Shown: one piece after another, positions 50,582-59,925 of the stretch
Layout: each line of letters opens with the position of its first letter
Position numbering within the stretch: the stretch's first letter is position 1
NCBI GenBank assembly: GCA_029262455.1
Contig: JAJCZJ010000084.1
Span: forward strand, 1-64,000
Source: Deltaproteobacteria bacterium
GTDB lineage: Bacteria; Desulfobacterota; Binatia; HRBIN30; CADEER01
Direction: 5' to 3'
DNA: 64,000 nt
Program-made: the position numbers and the translations under genes
Notes under the pieces: generated by a model
Seen by the model: the letters and a program-made list of their open reading frames with translations, nothing else
What the model was told of the DNA's origin: nothing
Database searches by the model: none

Positions 50582-51364
50582 GTGATTGCTTCTCAAATCC
50601 AATTCTCTCCGGCGCAATTGGGGATACCGGTACCTCGGTGGCTGCGGCTCGGCCTCTGTTCTCTCTCTCTCGGGTTGCTTAGTGGGTCCATGTTGGCTCA
50701 GGAGTTTCTTCCCGAACCCGACATCACGTATGTGGGCGAGATCCCGCCTGGAACGGAGATCGCGATCGACCATGCGGCTGGGCGACTCGATGTGACCTCG
50801 AGTGACTCCTCGGGTTCCTTTGTCCTCACCGTCCGATTGGTCGAGCCATTGGGCGACACGATCCCACCGCTGGCACCTGCTGGGGTGGCCTATGTCGGCG
50901 ACTCAGCCACGGTTTCGGTTGATGGTGTCGCGCAGGGCCAGGTGCCGCTCGACGAACGCGGCGCAATCTACCGGCTGGACATTCCCAATCCGGTGTCGAA
51001 TCCCGAACCGGAGACGATGCTGGACCCGCCGCGTATCCAACCGGAAATCCCGACTCCCGGACCGACGTTCACGCCGACAATTACTCCGATGTTCACGCCG
51101 ACGCCGACGGAGGGGACCCCGGAAGCAAGCACCCCGACGCCAACCCCGACCCCGACTCCCGGTGCGTTCGATTGCGCCGGCGATTGTGACGGCAACGGTC
51201 AGGTTTCGATCAGCGAATTGATCCGCGGTGTCAACATCGCGCTGGGTAGGGCGATGGTCGATCAGTGCTTCGCGATGGATGCCGACGGCAACGGTACGGT
51301 CGCCATCAACGAGCTCATCCGGGCGGTGCGTAACGCCCTGGATGGTTGCCCGGAGGATGCGTGA
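50582..51364 (+). CDS. Exported protein with Thr/Pro linker and EF-hand/dockerin-like end
   Basis: The 260-residue product starts at GTG and has a long leader (RLGLCSLSLGLLSGSMLAQ) giving an exported protein, a domain of about 110 residues with an Ig-like strand pattern (GRLDVTSSDSSGSFVLTVRLVEP), a Thr/Pro linker (TPTPTEGTPEASTPTPTPTPTPG), then two EF-hand-like segments, DCDGNGQVSISELIRGVNIALG and DADGNGTVAINELIRAVRNAL, each with a full DxDxNGxVxxxE calcium loop. This type of C-terminus is common in exported proteins of this bacterial group as I recall. It is first in the run of exported-protein genes and ends in an overlap (GTGA) with the parvulin. Confidence 0.78.
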   Translation: MIASQIQFSPAQLGIPVPRWLRLGLCSLSLGLLSGSMLAQEFLPEPDITYVGEIPPGTEIAIDHAAGRLDVTSSDSSGSFVLTVRLVEPLGDTIPPLAPAGVAYVGDSATVSVDGVAQGQVPLDERGAIYRLDIPNPVSNPEPETMLDPPRIQPEIPTPGPTFTPTITPMFTPTPTEGTPEASTPTPTPTPTPGAFDCAGDCDGNGQVSISELIRGVNIALGRAMVDQCFAMDADGNGTVAINELIRAVRNALDGCPEDA

Positions 51365-52341
51365 CTTTGGCGCGCCGAAGAAGGCTTTGGGCTTGGGCCG
51401 CTGCTCCGATGATCCTGCTCTCCGGCGAGGGCGGTGCTGCTCGTGCTGATGCCGCGCCGGATAATCCGACGGTTGCCGTGGTGGATGGTGCTTCGATCGA
51501 TGCGAACCAGGTGCGCAAGGAGATGATTCGCCAGGGAGCCGACTTCCTGCCGCGCTTTACTGACGTTGCCGAGAAGAAGGCCTTGGTCGAGAAGTTGGTG
51601 CGGATTCAGGTTCTTGCACACGCGGCGCGTGAGCAGGGGTACGCCGCGGATCCGGAGATCGTCGACAGCCTGAATCGGCTGCTCGCGGAGAAGTTCTGGC
51701 GCGACAGTCTGGCAGAGCAGCCGATCCCACGCGCTACCGAGGAAGAGGCGCGGGCGTACTACGACTCCCATCTCGGCGATTTCGTCGCGCCACAGCGTGC
51801 GCGCGGCGCCTTGATTTTTTTGCGGTGGCCTTCGAACGCGACGCCCGAGCAGCGCGTCGAGATACGAGCCGAGGCGGAAGGCTTGCGGGCGCAGGCCGGT
51901 GGCTGCGACGAAGCGTGTTTCGCCGCTCTGGTCGACGAGCACACAGACGATCCCGCGGCGCGCCGTAGACGCGGCGACACCGGCTTCATCGTGCAGGGCG
52001 CCGCGGTTTTCCGCATTCCACCGCCAGTCGTCGATGCGCTCTTCGAAGTCGATGCCGTAGGAGGCGTCGCGCCGGTGGTCGAGACTGACCGTGGCCTGTA
52101 CATCGCCCGCCTCAGTGCGCGGGAAGGGGGAGCGGTGCCTGAGTTTGCGTTGGTCGAGCGCGAGGTTCGCGCGCGATTGTCCGCTGAGCGTATCGAGGCG
52201 CGTGAGCAATCGGTCTACGAGGAGCTGCGCAAGCGGCATCGCATCGAGGTCGATCTCAAGGCTCTCGAGACGATCGGCCCGGGTCAATTCGCCGCCGGCG
52301 AGCGACCGCCGTCCTTTCCCGTTGGAGCCCCGGCCCGATGA
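51361..52341 (+). CDS. Exported parvulin-type peptidyl-prolyl isomerase
   Basis: The 326-residue protein begins at GTG with a signal peptide and a SurA-N-like helical segment (VAVVDGASIDANQVRKEMIRQGADFLP; EKLVRIQVLAHAAREQGYAADPEI), then a parvulin domain (LGDFVAPQRARGALIFLRWPSNATPEQRVEIRAEAEGLRAQ ... GDTGFIVQG ... PVVDALFEVDAVGGVAPVVETDRGLYIARL). It would assist folding of exported proteins in the periplasm. Overlaps both neighbours by four bases, so it is coupled to the large exported proteins that follow. Confidence 0.85.
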   Translation: MTLARRRRLWAWAAAPMILLSGEGGAARADAAPDNPTVAVVDGASIDANQVRKEMIRQGADFLPRFTDVAEKKALVEKLVRIQVLAHAAREQGYAADPEIVDSLNRLLAEKFWRDSLAEQPIPRATEEEARAYYDSHLGDFVAPQRARGALIFLRWPSNATPEQRVEIRAEAEGLRAQAGGCDEACFAALVDEHTDDPAARRRRGDTGFIVQGAAVFRIPPPVVDALFEVDAVGGVAPVVETDRGLYIARLSAREGGAVPEFALVEREVRARLSAERIEAREQSVYEELRKRHRIEVDLKALETIGPGQFAAGERPPSFPVGAPAR

Positions 52342-54854
52342 TCTGCTGGAGACGACTGCTGGCGATCAGTGTGCTGATGATCCTCTGTGCGACCGCGGTT
52401 TCGGCGCAATCGCAACGACTGCCGCTGCGCGCCGGTTGGAATCTGATCTCGCTTGCGGTGGTGCCGCAGGATGCGCAACCGGCAGCGGTCTTCGCGCCCT
52501 TGATCGCAGCGAACAACTTCGAGGCCCTGTGGGCGTACGATGCTGCTGCCGGAGTCTGGCGTAGCTTTCCAGCGGCGGCGCCGACCAAGCCCACGATTGG
52601 CGCGGTCGAGACCGGGGTGGGGTACTGGCTACGCGTGCAACGAGCGACGACCCTCGACATCAATGGCGTTACGGAGGTCTTTCCGGTCGGACCGGATGAG
52701 ATCGCGGCCGAGTGGAACCTGGTCGGCTTCCCGGTTGAAGAGCCTACTTTGTACGAACGGGTCCTGACTGACCCCGCGATTCGTCAGATCTGGACCTTTG
52801 ACGCTTCAGCGGGGGATTTCCGCGGCGTTGTGATCGACCCGCAAGGCATGGTCACCCGTGAGGACTTCCGCGAGATCGAGCCCGGGCGCGGCTATTGGTT
52901 GTTCGCCGCCGAGTCGACTTCGATCGCGCCGCTTCTCGGTACCGGCTTGCCGCCGGATGTCGACTTTCCGCCCCTGGTGCCGAATGCCTCCACCGAGGTG
53001 GCGGTCAGCTTTGCACCTCTAACTGCCGGCGACATCGATATTGGCCGCGACGGCTCTTACGATCGAACCGCGAGTCAGCGCGCGATTGATTTCGGCGAGC
53101 ACCAGGAGCTGCAACCGATCAGCATTTTCAATGAGGGTGCCGGTGTTCTGTCGTGGCTTCTGGCGGTCGACGAGCCGGACCGGACCCCTTGGCTGCGTTT
53201 GAGCGTCGCGTCGCCCGACGGCGGTGCTCCGGTGCTGAGGGTCGAGGAATCAGGAACGGTCGCTTCTGAAACCGACTTGATCAACCTGGTCGTCGATCGG
53301 ACCGGGTTGGCGCCCGGCGACTATACGGCGCGGGTGATCTTAACCAGCAGTGGCGCTGTCGCCGCTCCACCGAGCGAGCCTGTGCGATCGATTCTGGTCC
53401 GCGTGCGGGTCGCTGGTTTGGAAGGAGACTATCGGCTGCGGGTCGAGATTGACACGGTCGACGGCAAGCCCGCGGATCTGCCGAATCCACGGATCGTTCT
53501 CAGCCTCTACGAGGATGCGAACGGGTTGAAAGCCATCGTCAGTGACGACTTGACCCTGTTGATCCCGCAGCGACTGCGTATGTTCGGCGCCATCTACGAA
53601 AGGGATACCAGCCGCTTCGAGTTGTCGGGGAGCTTTGCGATGCCCGCAGGACATCCTTCCAATCCGTTCGGTACCGACGTTCGGCGCGATGTCACGATTC
53701 GCGGTGACCGCCGCGATCTGTCGGACCCGCGCGATCTCCTTCTCGGCCCGCTCGATCTGCGCGGCGAGTATTTCGAGACCATCCGCAACGTGCTCGAAGA
53801 GCCGATCTACCTTTCCGGGACTTTCATCGGCGAGCGACTTAGCGGAACCGGGACGATCCGCGACCGTGCGAGTCCGAAGAACGCAACGAGCCAGGATATT
53901 CCGGACACTTCCGTTCTCGAACAAACGGTCAATGTTACCGAGCGCCTTCTCATCAGTGAGGTGGACGTTTCGGTGAACCTGGCCCATTCACGGCCGTCGG
54001 ACCTGGTTGTGACCTTGATCGGTCCCGACGACACTGAAGCCGTCCTGCGCAGTCGAAGCGGCGCCGAGGTCGGCTTGGTTGTCTACGACGACTTTGCGAC
54101 ACCGCTCGACGACCTTGCCATCTTCGACGGCAAGCTAGCGCCCGGTTTGTGGACGCTACGGGTCGAAGACCAGGCGCCCGGTTCGACCGGTACCTTACTC
54201 GGGTGGGAGCTCGATATCGTCGGAACCAATGTCTACGACGTCGCCGGCAACGCCGGCGATGAAGTCCCGCCGGGATCGACCCTGGTCCTGACCGGGTGCG
54301 GTGCGACCGCGGTGGCGACTACTGATGCCTCTGGCAACTTTCGTTTTCGCGATCTGATCGACTGCGTCTACGGAGTCAAGTTGCTACAGCCGGGTTTCCA
54401 GCCGGTTTCGGCGGAGGTGGTCCTGGCCGGTGCGGACGTACCTGACCTGGTGTTCGATCCACAGGCGGTCGAACCTCCAGTGCCGAACGTTCCTGGCAAC
54501 CCGAGTGGTCCGGACGGGATGTTTTTTGCGATTACCACTTCCGGAGGATCCGGCGCGCTCGCGCCGACGAGCGAGTTGCAGTACGTGCTCGACGCGACGA
54601 CCTTCGACGTCGACCGGCCGCCGCTCGGTAATGTCGGGGGACCGGGACCGGAAGACACCAACGCGTTTCTCGGTGTCGTCGATTCGCCGTCGCCGCCCGC
54701 CATCTCGACGATGTCCAACGCGGTGGGTCTCAACACAAGGATCGACGGTCCGGTTGGGCCAAACTCGGTGCGGGTGTTTGTGAACATCGGGATGCCCATC
54801 ATCGGAACCAGTGTGCAGGGCGATCTGCGGCTTGCTATCGGAGCGAACCCATGA
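52338..54854 (+). CDS. Large exported protein with P (proprotein-convertase-type) domain
   Basis: The 838-residue product has a signal peptide (MICWRRLLAISVLMILCATAVSA), two copies of a Trp-rich W(N)LV(S/G) repeat with GYWL ends (AGWNLISL...GYWLRV and AEWNLVGF...GYWLFA), a beta-rich middle part, a P-type jelly roll at 529-630 (LLISEVDVSVNLAHSRPSDLVVTLIGP ... GLWTLRVEDQAPGSTGTLLGWELDIVG), then a carboxypeptidase-regulatory-like module (DASGNFRFRDLIDCVYGVKLLQPGF) and a 130-residue tail. No protease domain is attached to the P-domain. Function unknown; it is probably a cell-surface or secreted protein. Coupled to the parvulin (ATGA). Confidence 0.75.
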   Translation: MICWRRLLAISVLMILCATAVSAQSQRLPLRAGWNLISLAVVPQDAQPAAVFAPLIAANNFEALWAYDAAAGVWRSFPAAAPTKPTIGAVETGVGYWLRVQRATTLDINGVTEVFPVGPDEIAAEWNLVGFPVEEPTLYERVLTDPAIRQIWTFDASAGDFRGVVIDPQGMVTREDFREIEPGRGYWLFAAESTSIAPLLGTGLPPDVDFPPLVPNASTEVAVSFAPLTAGDIDIGRDGSYDRTASQRAIDFGEHQELQPISIFNEGAGVLSWLLAVDEPDRTPWLRLSVASPDGGAPVLRVEESGTVASETDLINLVVDRTGLAPGDYTARVILTSSGAVAAPPSEPVRSILVRVRVAGLEGDYRLRVEIDTVDGKPADLPNPRIVLSLYEDANGLKAIVSDDLTLLIPQRLRMFGAIYERDTSRFELSGSFAMPAGHPSNPFGTDVRRDVTIRGDRRDLSDPRDLLLGPLDLRGEYFETIRNVLEEPIYLSGTFIGERLSGTGTIRDRASPKNATSQDIPDTSVLEQTVNVTERLLISEVDVSVNLAHSRPSDLVVTLIGPDDTEAVLRSRSGAEVGLVVYDDFATPLDDLAIFDGKLAPGLWTLRVEDQAPGSTGTLLGWELDIVGTNVYDVAGNAGDEVPPGSTLVLTGCGATAVATTDASGNFRFRDLIDCVYGVKLLQPGFQPVSAEVVLAGADVPDLVFDPQAVEPPVPNVPGNPSGPDGMFFAITTSGGSGALAPTSELQYVLDATTFDVDRPPLGNVGGPGPEDTNAFLGVVDSPSPPAISTMSNAVGLNTRIDGPVGPNSVRVFVNIGMPIIGTSVQGDLRLAIGANP

Positions 54855-57682
54855 GGCGAGCGGTGGCACGAAGTCGATTTAGGCTCGGCGTCTTGGTTGT
54901 GTTGGTCTTGGTCGGCTCTATCGGACTGTCCAGCGGTGCGATGGCGATGCAGCGCGAGTCGCGCGATCTGGCCCCACTGTGGGGGAGACTGGACCGGATT
55001 CGCAATTTCTATCGCGGCGACTTTGCCGCGAGGGAGGGGAACTCGCGGCGTCGTCTGGTCAATGCGGGGCAAGCTCTCAAGTCGCACGCCAACGTGATCC
55101 GCGACTACAAGGTCGGCGAAGTCGATGGGCGCATCCCGCGTCAGGAGCTGCCGGAAGTCCTCGCTGGATTCCGTGGCTTCATTGGCAGCGCCGACCGCTT
55201 GCAGGCTGCCGAGGCGGTGCAGGGTTTTCAAGAAACGTTGAACGAAATTATGGCCGGCGAGGCGCTGGTCGCCAACGAGCTGCTGCTGCAGGGGTTGCGC
55301 TCGCGCTATCCCTTTGGTGGCGCCGCCCCTGACCCTCCGGATGCCGATCAGACCACGTTGTTGACGCGCAGTACCGAGGCGTTCCGCGACGCTCTCAAAC
55401 TGGCGGGTGACGAGATTCGCACGCGGCCCGAAGGCTTTCGCGCCGCTAGCGTGGTCAACCCGGGCTTTCCTTTCTTCGTGGAGAACGTCCCGACAACGCC
55501 GAGCGCCGATGGTGAGCTCGTCGAGAGCGAGTACTACCGATTCACCGATCTGGTGAATCGCTACGGTCTGGCTGCCAATTCCCTGGGGCGACGCAAATTC
55601 TTCTTCAACAACGTTGCCACCGAAGGGAACGGGGGTGCCGGACGCGACGAGGCGGCCGTCGAGTTTCAGAACGCCGCCAATGCTGTCTACCTGAACGCAG
55701 TGATGCTTGCGGCGGTGCAGAGCTCGACGGACTTCCAGAACAATTTCGGCTCCGAGCTCAAGCGGAATGTGAATGATGCCGAGCAGTCGTTTTCGGACAT
55801 TCGTTCCGGGTTCAATCCTCTCACTCTGCGCGGCGACTTCGTTCCCTTCAACGAGACGAACGAGTTGATTCGCATCGCTGGGAATATGGTCGTGGATGCG
55901 CAGCGCGACGAGCGCGACGTCAAGACCCTTGCGCGGCGCTACGACGAAGACGCGGCTGCCTTGAGTACCGAGCTGCGCGATCAGACTGTGCGGTACCTCT
56001 CCGACATCGAGGATCTGATCGGCTTCGTCCCCAACACGTCCGACGGGGTCTGCCAACCGCCCGACTTGAACAACTGTGACCTCACGAAACCCGAGGACCG
56101 TGCGTTGATCGAGGCGCTGGCGGAAGACGAATCCTACCTGCGCTCGTGTGACGATGAGATCTGCAAATCTTTTCGCTCTTGGCGAGGCGCTCGGATCGAC
56201 CTGCGCGAAGCGCAGACCGTATTGTTCAACATCGTCGAGCAAGTTCGTATCGAAGAGCGCCGCAGTGGAGCGATTACACGCACCATCAGTTCGAGTGGGG
56301 AAAGCCTCTCCGCCCTGGAGCTGACACAGGGCATTGCGGTTGCATTCACGCCTGATGTTGCCTTCCAGGTCGGTACGGAGGGCTTCAATGTAACGACCCA
56401 GTTCGCCCTGAGTGAGATCACAAAGGGGGCTTTCGAGCGCGACAAGTCCCGGGTTTCGACGGCGAGGGACGTTCAACTCGAGGCGACAGGGTCACGGGCC
56501 GTCATAGCGAATCTGTTGCTTCAGCACGCAACGCAGGGGATCGCTGTCGAGCGGGCCTCGCTCGCCGTCGTCGAGGCCCGGGCCACGTATACGAACGCGA
56601 TAGCCGATCTGCGTCGCGCCATGCGCAACTTCGTGGTCGCACGCGTTGACCTCGGTGAGGCCTATCTGACGAATCCGGCCTATCGGCTGCAGCTCGAGCT
56701 CGCGCAGCAGACCGCGGAAGGGTCGTTCCGGGCGGCGATGATCGCCGCGTACAATGCTGCCAAGGCGCTCGAATACGAATGGGCCGAGCGGTTGGAGAAC
56801 CCGGTACGACAAACCCGCGACGGAGCGATCCCGATTCCTATTGGGGAAGATCCCGCAGTGTTTGCCGGAATCATCCGAGCCGAATCTGTGTTCGCGGTGC
56901 GTTCGGCTGGTACTGCCGGTTCCGCGACGCCGACACTGCACTCCTTCATGCGGGCGCTCGATGCTTGGGACGCCCGGTTGCGGCAGGATCGCACGCTCGA
57001 ACGAGGTGAAGGCAACAGTGTCGTTCTTTCGCTCAAAAACGACCTGCTCGGCTTCGACAGCGAAGACGGGTTGTTCAACCGACTGGCGTTTCGCAACTTC
57101 ATTGCCAAGCACCGCTTTCCGGGCAGCAATGCGGACCAGCCGGACCTGATCATTGAGTTCCCGATTCAGATCGGCGATAAGCGCCTGCTACCAGCGCTGG
57201 CGAACCTCAAGCTTCTTACGCTTGGAAGACCTGGGCAGGAGGGAGGGATTGCACCGCTTGCGGGTGTCAATCTGATCCCCGCGCCCGGGCGCTCGCTGCG
57301 CTCGTCGGCTTCGCAGAACCCACCGTTGGTCGACCTGGTGATGAGCGACGAGGCGCTTATTCGCACCTTCTTTCACAACTTCGACGAGGGTGACGATGAT
57401 CTTCTGGTTCTCGACCTCGAAAGTGCTCGCTCCTTCCGTCAGTCGCCATTTTTCGCTGCGGTTGAAGCAACGATCGATGGCGCAGGTCGCTTCATTCCGA
57501 ATAACCAGCTGGCCAATCGCAGCCCAGCAGTTTCGCGCTGGGTCTTGCTGATTGACATGGGCAACGGCGACAACCGCACGCTGCTGCTCGAAAATCTCGA
57601 CGACATCGAGATCGTCATTACGTATGTAGCCGGGAAACCGCCCACATTCGCGTTCCCGAATCTCCCTCCTCTGCCGAGCTGA
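54851..57682 (+). CDS. Large exported helical protein of unknown function (943 residues)
   Basis: The product has a signal peptide (LGVLVVLVLVGSIGLSSGAMA) and is mostly helical from residue 40 to 700, with Ala/Arg/Glu-rich coiled-coil-like stretches (residues 545-650), and a beta-rich C-terminal part (from about 760) ending in LLLENLDDIEIVITYVAGKP. I recognise no family. A large helical core with a terminal beta-sandwich ending this way has the general layout of pore-forming Tc-toxin-like proteins, but no specific similarity could be shown by eye. It overlaps the P-domain gene by four bases and is followed by two collar-domain genes. Confidence 0.7.
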   Translation: MRRAVARSRFRLGVLVVLVLVGSIGLSSGAMAMQRESRDLAPLWGRLDRIRNFYRGDFAAREGNSRRRLVNAGQALKSHANVIRDYKVGEVDGRIPRQELPEVLAGFRGFIGSADRLQAAEAVQGFQETLNEIMAGEALVANELLLQGLRSRYPFGGAAPDPPDADQTTLLTRSTEAFRDALKLAGDEIRTRPEGFRAASVVNPGFPFFVENVPTTPSADGELVESEYYRFTDLVNRYGLAANSLGRRKFFFNNVATEGNGGAGRDEAAVEFQNAANAVYLNAVMLAAVQSSTDFQNNFGSELKRNVNDAEQSFSDIRSGFNPLTLRGDFVPFNETNELIRIAGNMVVDAQRDERDVKTLARRYDEDAAALSTELRDQTVRYLSDIEDLIGFVPNTSDGVCQPPDLNNCDLTKPEDRALIEALAEDESYLRSCDDEICKSFRSWRGARIDLREAQTVLFNIVEQVRIEERRSGAITRTISSSGESLSALELTQGIAVAFTPDVAFQVGTEGFNVTTQFALSEITKGAFERDKSRVSTARDVQLEATGSRAVIANLLLQHATQGIAVERASLAVVEARATYTNAIADLRRAMRNFVVARVDLGEAYLTNPAYRLQLELAQQTAEGSFRAAMIAAYNAAKALEYEWAERLENPVRQTRDGAIPIPIGEDPAVFAGIIRAESVFAVRSAGTAGSATPTLHSFMRALDAWDARLRQDRTLERGEGNSVVLSLKNDLLGFDSEDGLFNRLAFRNFIAKHRFPGSNADQPDLIIEFPIQIGDKRLLPALANLKLLTLGRPGQEGGIAPLAGVNLIPAPGRSLRSSASQNPPLVDLVMSDEALIRTFFHNFDEGDDDLLVLDLESARSFRQSPFFAAVEATIDGAGRFIPNNQLANRSPAVSRWVLLIDMGNGDNRTLLLENLDDIEIVITYVAGKPPTFAFPNLPPLPS

Positions 57683-57706
57683 TGCGTGGCGCTGAAAGGA
57701 TCCCTC

Positions 57707-58771
57707 ATGGATAGACCAGTGAAGCTGTCGCGGGCGTTGCCGCTCGCGCTGCTCATGGCAGTGGTAGCCTTCCCGGTGCTGGCGCAGCAGCGCTGGATCC
57801 CGTTTCAAGGCCGCGTCGTAGACGGTGATGGCAACGCCTTTACCCAAGCGACCAATGTAACCTTCACGATCTACGCCGCGGCGACCGGAGGAGATCCGCT
57901 CAACGGTTGGCAAGAGACTCACCCAAGCGTCAGCATCATCGCCGGCCAGATCAACGTGTTGCTCGGCAGCATCCAAGCACTGGATGACCCGAACGGCGAC
58001 GGCAATCCGGACGATGCCCTCTCGTTTTCCGCGCCGCGATACCTCGGTATTCGCGTCGGTGCCGGCACCAACCAGGAGTTGGTGCCGCGCCATCAGTTGA
58101 TTCCGTCCTTCCATGCGCGTGTCGCGGATACGACGGTGGCAGGCGGCATCGATACCGAGCAGCTCGCGGATGAAGCCGTGACGGCCGACAAGCTTGCGCC
58201 CGAAGCGTTGACAGCACCGGGCACGATCGTCGCCTATGGCGGCACCGTGGCGCCGCCGGGGTGGGTGATGTGCGACGGGGCTGAGTACGACGCAACCGAT
58301 CCGGCGTATGCGGGGCTGTTCGCAACGATCGGTACGACATTCGGCGGTAGCGGCGAGATGTTCAAGGTCCCGGACCTGCGCGGCCGGTTCGTGCGTGGCG
58401 TCGACAATGGAGCGGGTGTCGACCCGGACGCGGCGACCCGCGGCGGTGGCGACGCGGTCGGCTCGACGCAAGGCTTCGCAACGATTGCGCTCGCAGGCCA
58501 AGGAAGCACCGCCACGGGCGGGGCGCACCTCCACGACTTGCGACTCACAAGGCGCGGATTTCAAGGGGGTTCGGGTGGGGGAGCAGGGTTCTTTCCCGCT
58601 CGAACCTTTGATGGTCAATGCTTTGGGGAATTCAACGACCCGTGTGACAATACGCAGTCCGCTGGCGCCCATTCCCACAATGTCACGGTCACGGTCGTTC
58701 CCTCTGCGAGCGCGCTCTCGACCGAGATTCGTCCAGCGAACATTGCTGTCAATTACCTCTGTAAGCTGTAG
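57707..58771 (+). CDS. Exported protein with phage tail-collar domain (copy 1)
   Basis: From ATG 57707 (GAAAGGA before it) the product has 354 residues: a signal peptide (LPLALLMAVVAFPVLA), an 'FQG' domain (IPFQGRVVDGDGNAF ... GQINVLLGSIQALDD ... YLGIRV), a short linker, and a C-terminal tail-collar domain with PPGWVMCDGAEYD, AGLFATIGTTFGGSG, FKVPDLRGRFVRGVD and HSHNVTV. In phages this collar lies at the fibre base; here it is fused to a host-type exported domain and there is no phage gene nearby. A second copy follows. Confidence 0.82.
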   Translation: MDRPVKLSRALPLALLMAVVAFPVLAQQRWIPFQGRVVDGDGNAFTQATNVTFTIYAAATGGDPLNGWQETHPSVSIIAGQINVLLGSIQALDDPNGDGNPDDALSFSAPRYLGIRVGAGTNQELVPRHQLIPSFHARVADTTVAGGIDTEQLADEAVTADKLAPEALTAPGTIVAYGGTVAPPGWVMCDGAEYDATDPAYAGLFATIGTTFGGSGEMFKVPDLRGRFVRGVDNGAGVDPDAATRGGGDAVGSTQGFATIALAGQGSTATGGAHLHDLRLTRRGFQGGSGGGAGFFPARTFDGQCFGEFNDPCDNTQSAGAHSHNVTVTVVPSASALSTEIRPANIAVNYLCKL

Positions 58772-58824
58772 TTCAGTCAGCTCGAATCGCCGAGAGTCAG
58801 AGTCGGTTTCGAAAAGGACCACGC

Positions 58825-59925
58825 ATGAATAGAACCGCACAGCTTGGCACGATTGGCATGGTTGCAATGCTCGCGGTGTTGGTGGTGCACCCTGCGCTCG
58901 CGCAGCCGCGCCTGATCCCGTTTCAGGCTCGCTTGACAGACAGCGGTGGCGGTCCCTTCAACGGCGAATCCCGAATCACATTTGCGATCTACGAGGTGGC
59001 CACCGGAGGAACTCCTCTCAACGGATGGGTGGAGACTCACGATAACGTCAGTATCTCGGACGGCTTGATCGATGTTTTGCTCGGAGGGCTTACGTCGCTT
59101 GATGATCCCGACGGAGACGGGACTACGGACGACGCGATTTCGTTCGCGTTTCCGCGCTACCTCGGCATCAAGGTGGGCTCAATCGGCAACCAGGAAATGG
59201 TGCCGCGTCGTCAGCTCGTTCCGCACTTCCACGCCAACGTCGCCGACACCGCGGTCGAGGGCGGGATCGGGACCGAGCAGCTCGCCGCCGGCGCGGTGAC
59301 GGGCGCGAAGATCGATCGCAAGGTGCTGACGCCGCCGGGTGTGATCGTGCCCTTCAGCGGCGCCACGGCACCGCCTGGCTGGGTGATTTGCGATGGGGCC
59401 GAGTACGACGGAACCGATCCCGCGTACGCCGGATTGTTCACCGCGATCGGCACCAGCTTCGGCGGTAGCGGCAATGTGTTCAACGTGCCGGACCTGCGCG
59501 GTCGTTTTTTGCGTGGGGTCGACGCTGGCGCAGGCACCGACCCGGACGCGACGGATCGCACAGGCGGCGACGCAGTCGGCTCGACACAGGATGTCTCGAC
59601 GATCGCAGCCCAAGCCTCTGGTGTGACCAATACTGCGGGAGTCCACTCTCACCCGATGCTGCTCGACGACAGGACGGAGGATCCTTTCGTCTTTGTCGAC
59701 CAATCCAACTCAGTAGGTGTTCTGCCGGCACTGAACGGACCAGGTCGTCAGGACCCCGAGAAATGCGGCCAGGACAGTGATATCGATGGGGGTCTCTGCG
59801 ACGAGACCCTTTCCGCCGGCAGCCACTCGCATAGTGTATCGGTCACCGCGGCCCCACCGGCGGGCGCAAGCTCGACCGAAGTTCGCCCGGCGAACATTGC
59901 GTTGACCTACATCTGCAAGCTGTAG
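58825..59925 (+). CDS. Exported protein with phage tail-collar domain (copy 2)
   Basis: The 366-residue paralogue of the preceding gene has the same order: signal peptide (MVAMLAVLVVHPALA), FQG domain (IPFQARLTDSGGGPF ... YLGIKV), GGIGTEQLAAGAVTGAKID linker, and tail-collar domain (PPGWVICDGAEYD, IGTSFGGSGNVF, VPDLRGRFLRGVD, HSHSVSV), ending in the same PANIA-x5-CKL C-terminus as copy 1 (ANIAVNYLCKL and ANIALTYICKL). The insert before the HSH motif differs (Cys-containing loop PEKCGQDSDIDGGLCDE). The two copies stand in tandem with a 53-base gap. Confidence 0.83.
   Translation: MNRTAQLGTIGMVAMLAVLVVHPALAQPRLIPFQARLTDSGGGPFNGESRITFAIYEVATGGTPLNGWVETHDNVSISDGLIDVLLGGLTSLDDPDGDGTTDDAISFAFPRYLGIKVGSIGNQEMVPRRQLVPHFHANVADTAVEGGIGTEQLAAGAVTGAKIDRKVLTPPGVIVPFSGATAPPGWVICDGAEYDGTDPAYAGLFTAIGTSFGGSGNVFNVPDLRGRFLRGVDAGAGTDPDATDRTGGDAVGSTQDVSTIAAQASGVTNTAGVHSHPMLLDDRTEDPFVFVDQSNSVGVLPALNGPGRQDPEKCGQDSDIDGGLCDETLSAGSHSHSVSVTAAPPAGASSTEVRPANIALTYICKL

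Noticed and set aside
54368-56476. 702-codon open frame antisense to the P-domain and 943-aa exported proteins
   Set aside because: It spans the end of one and the start of another gene whose frames have signal peptides and coupled starts; the antisense product has no recognisable features.
57188-58867. 559-codon open frame antisense to the 943-aa protein end and collar protein 1
   Set aside because: Shadow of two clearly coding frames, one with a complete tail-collar domain.
57707-59925. Prophage remnant because of tail-collar domains
   Set aside because: Both proteins have signal peptides and host-type N-terminal domains, and no phage structural, lysis or integration genes occur around them.
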